From the NCBI GenBank assembly GCA_029882235.1, contig JAOULB010000141.1, positions 1 through 6,099 on the forward strand: a stretch of DNA of 6,099 nt, read 5' to 3'. This DNA comes from Gammaproteobacteria bacterium. Its GTDB lineage: Bacteria > Pseudomonadota > Gammaproteobacteria > UBA6429 > Thiohalophilaceae. Shown piece by piece: positions 5,646 through 6,099 of the stretch. A program made the position numbers and the translations under genes. Each line of letters starts with the position of its first letter. The stretch's first letter is position 1. The notes under the pieces were generated by a model. That model was not told where the DNA came from. It worked only from the letters and a program-made list of their open reading frames with translations, and did no database searches.

Positions 5646-6099
5646 ATGAATAGACTAATTTTATTTTTGTTCTTACCGGTTATGTTGATATCAACGGCCT
5701 GTGTACATAATGAAGATGGCGGAGTTAATCCTGTTGCTTCATTGCAGGGTGACTGGAAAGGTGTGCACCGAGATGCAGGCGGTACTTTCCGCAGCTTAAC
5801 CGCAAGCATTGATGGCAGCGGCAACATCACACGTTTGCAGGTTTTTAACCAGGACGTAGTTACAGGAACGATCACTAGCACTGGAGATAAAACATTTTCT
5901 TATCAGCTCAGTGATGGCTCGCAAGGTGGTTTTATGGCCGATGCTTCAGGTAACCATCTTGGCTTCCTTGCAGATGACAATGCCTATGGTGTCATGGAAA
6001 AAGGTGCGACATTGCAATACAGCCAGTCAGGTAATTTTACCGCAACTGATTTTAATGGTAGCTGGACGGGTTACAGTGTTGAATTGAATGCGAACATGG
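5646..6099 (+). CDS. Putative lipoprotein with repeated G-x-W-x-G modules, 3' end outside the window
   Basis: The frame is open from the ATG at 5646 to the window edge, giving 151 codons with no stop, so the gene continues to the right. The ribosome binding site is GGAGTGGAG (5631-5639), ending 6 nt before the ATG. The signal peptide MNRLILFLFLPVMLIST ends in STA-C with Cys19; Ser at -3 is tolerated but not ideal. Val at +2 fits outer-membrane sorting. The mature part begins with a short acidic linker and a beta-rich module opening with LQGDWKG (33-39). A second copy of this opening, FNGSWTG (136-142), appears about 103 residues later, so the protein is probably a tandem repeat of lipocalin-like beta modules. 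Gly-rich turns such as IDGSGN and ADASGN fit this. Function is unknown. The LxGxW opening resembles that of modules in the large lipoprotein upstream (LVGDW). Confidence 0.8.
   Translation, partial: MNRLILFLFLPVMLISTACVHNEDGGVNPVASLQGDWKGVHRDAGGTFRSLTASIDGSGNITRLQVFNQDVVTGTITSTGDKTFSYQLSDGSQGGFMADASGNHLGFLADDNAYGVMEKGATLQYSQSGNFTATDFNGSWTGYSVELNANM

Overview
The window reads as chromosome of a Gram-negative, probably gammaproteobacterial, bacterium. This rests on a glutamine synthetase gene preceded by a sigma-54 (-24/-12) promoter with tandem NtrC-type sites, on several genes with lipobox signal peptides, and on gene-order style. The taxon is an inference; nothing here fixes a genus.

Layout. 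Positions 42-1010 (+) encode a soluble Hanks-type Ser/Thr kinase of the DWG class, starting at TTG. A strong hairpin flanked by A and T tracts (1021-1054) lies between it and the convergent glutamine synthetase gene (1077-2105, -), so it can terminate both. The synthetase is a type II (eukaryotic-like, beta-grasp plus catalytic domain) enzyme, not the usual dodecameric type I GlnA. Its upstream region carries a sigma-54 promoter (2288-2303) and two NtrC-like 17-bp sites with centres 31 bp apart, about 100 and 130 bp upstream of the predicted start of transcription. This geometry closely matches the classical enterobacterial glnA control region. A perfect palindrome sits between the two sites, and two more perfect palindromes lie in the roughly 170-nt leader just before the ribosome binding site.

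From about 2700 to the right edge there is a run of four same-strand genes for exported proteins, visibly more AT-rich than the left half. They are a small Cys-containing lipoprotein (2706-3245), a 531-residue multidomain lipoprotein with a dockerin/EF-hand-like loop (3295-4890), a small periplasmic protein with four mature cysteines (5086-5532), and a lipoprotein cut by the window end (5646-6099). None belongs to a family I can name. The first two are 49 nt apart with no terminator between them and are probably co-transcribed.

How it works together. The synthetase is predicted to be induced by nitrogen limitation through NtrC and sigma-54. The kinase shares only a terminator with it, so a functional link is not shown. 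The lipoprotein block looks like an accessory cell-envelope module. I found no RNA genes, CRISPR arrays, transposases or insertion-sequence ends. The best candidates for something new are the compact palindrome architecture at 2368-2415 and the uncharacterised exported-protein cluster.
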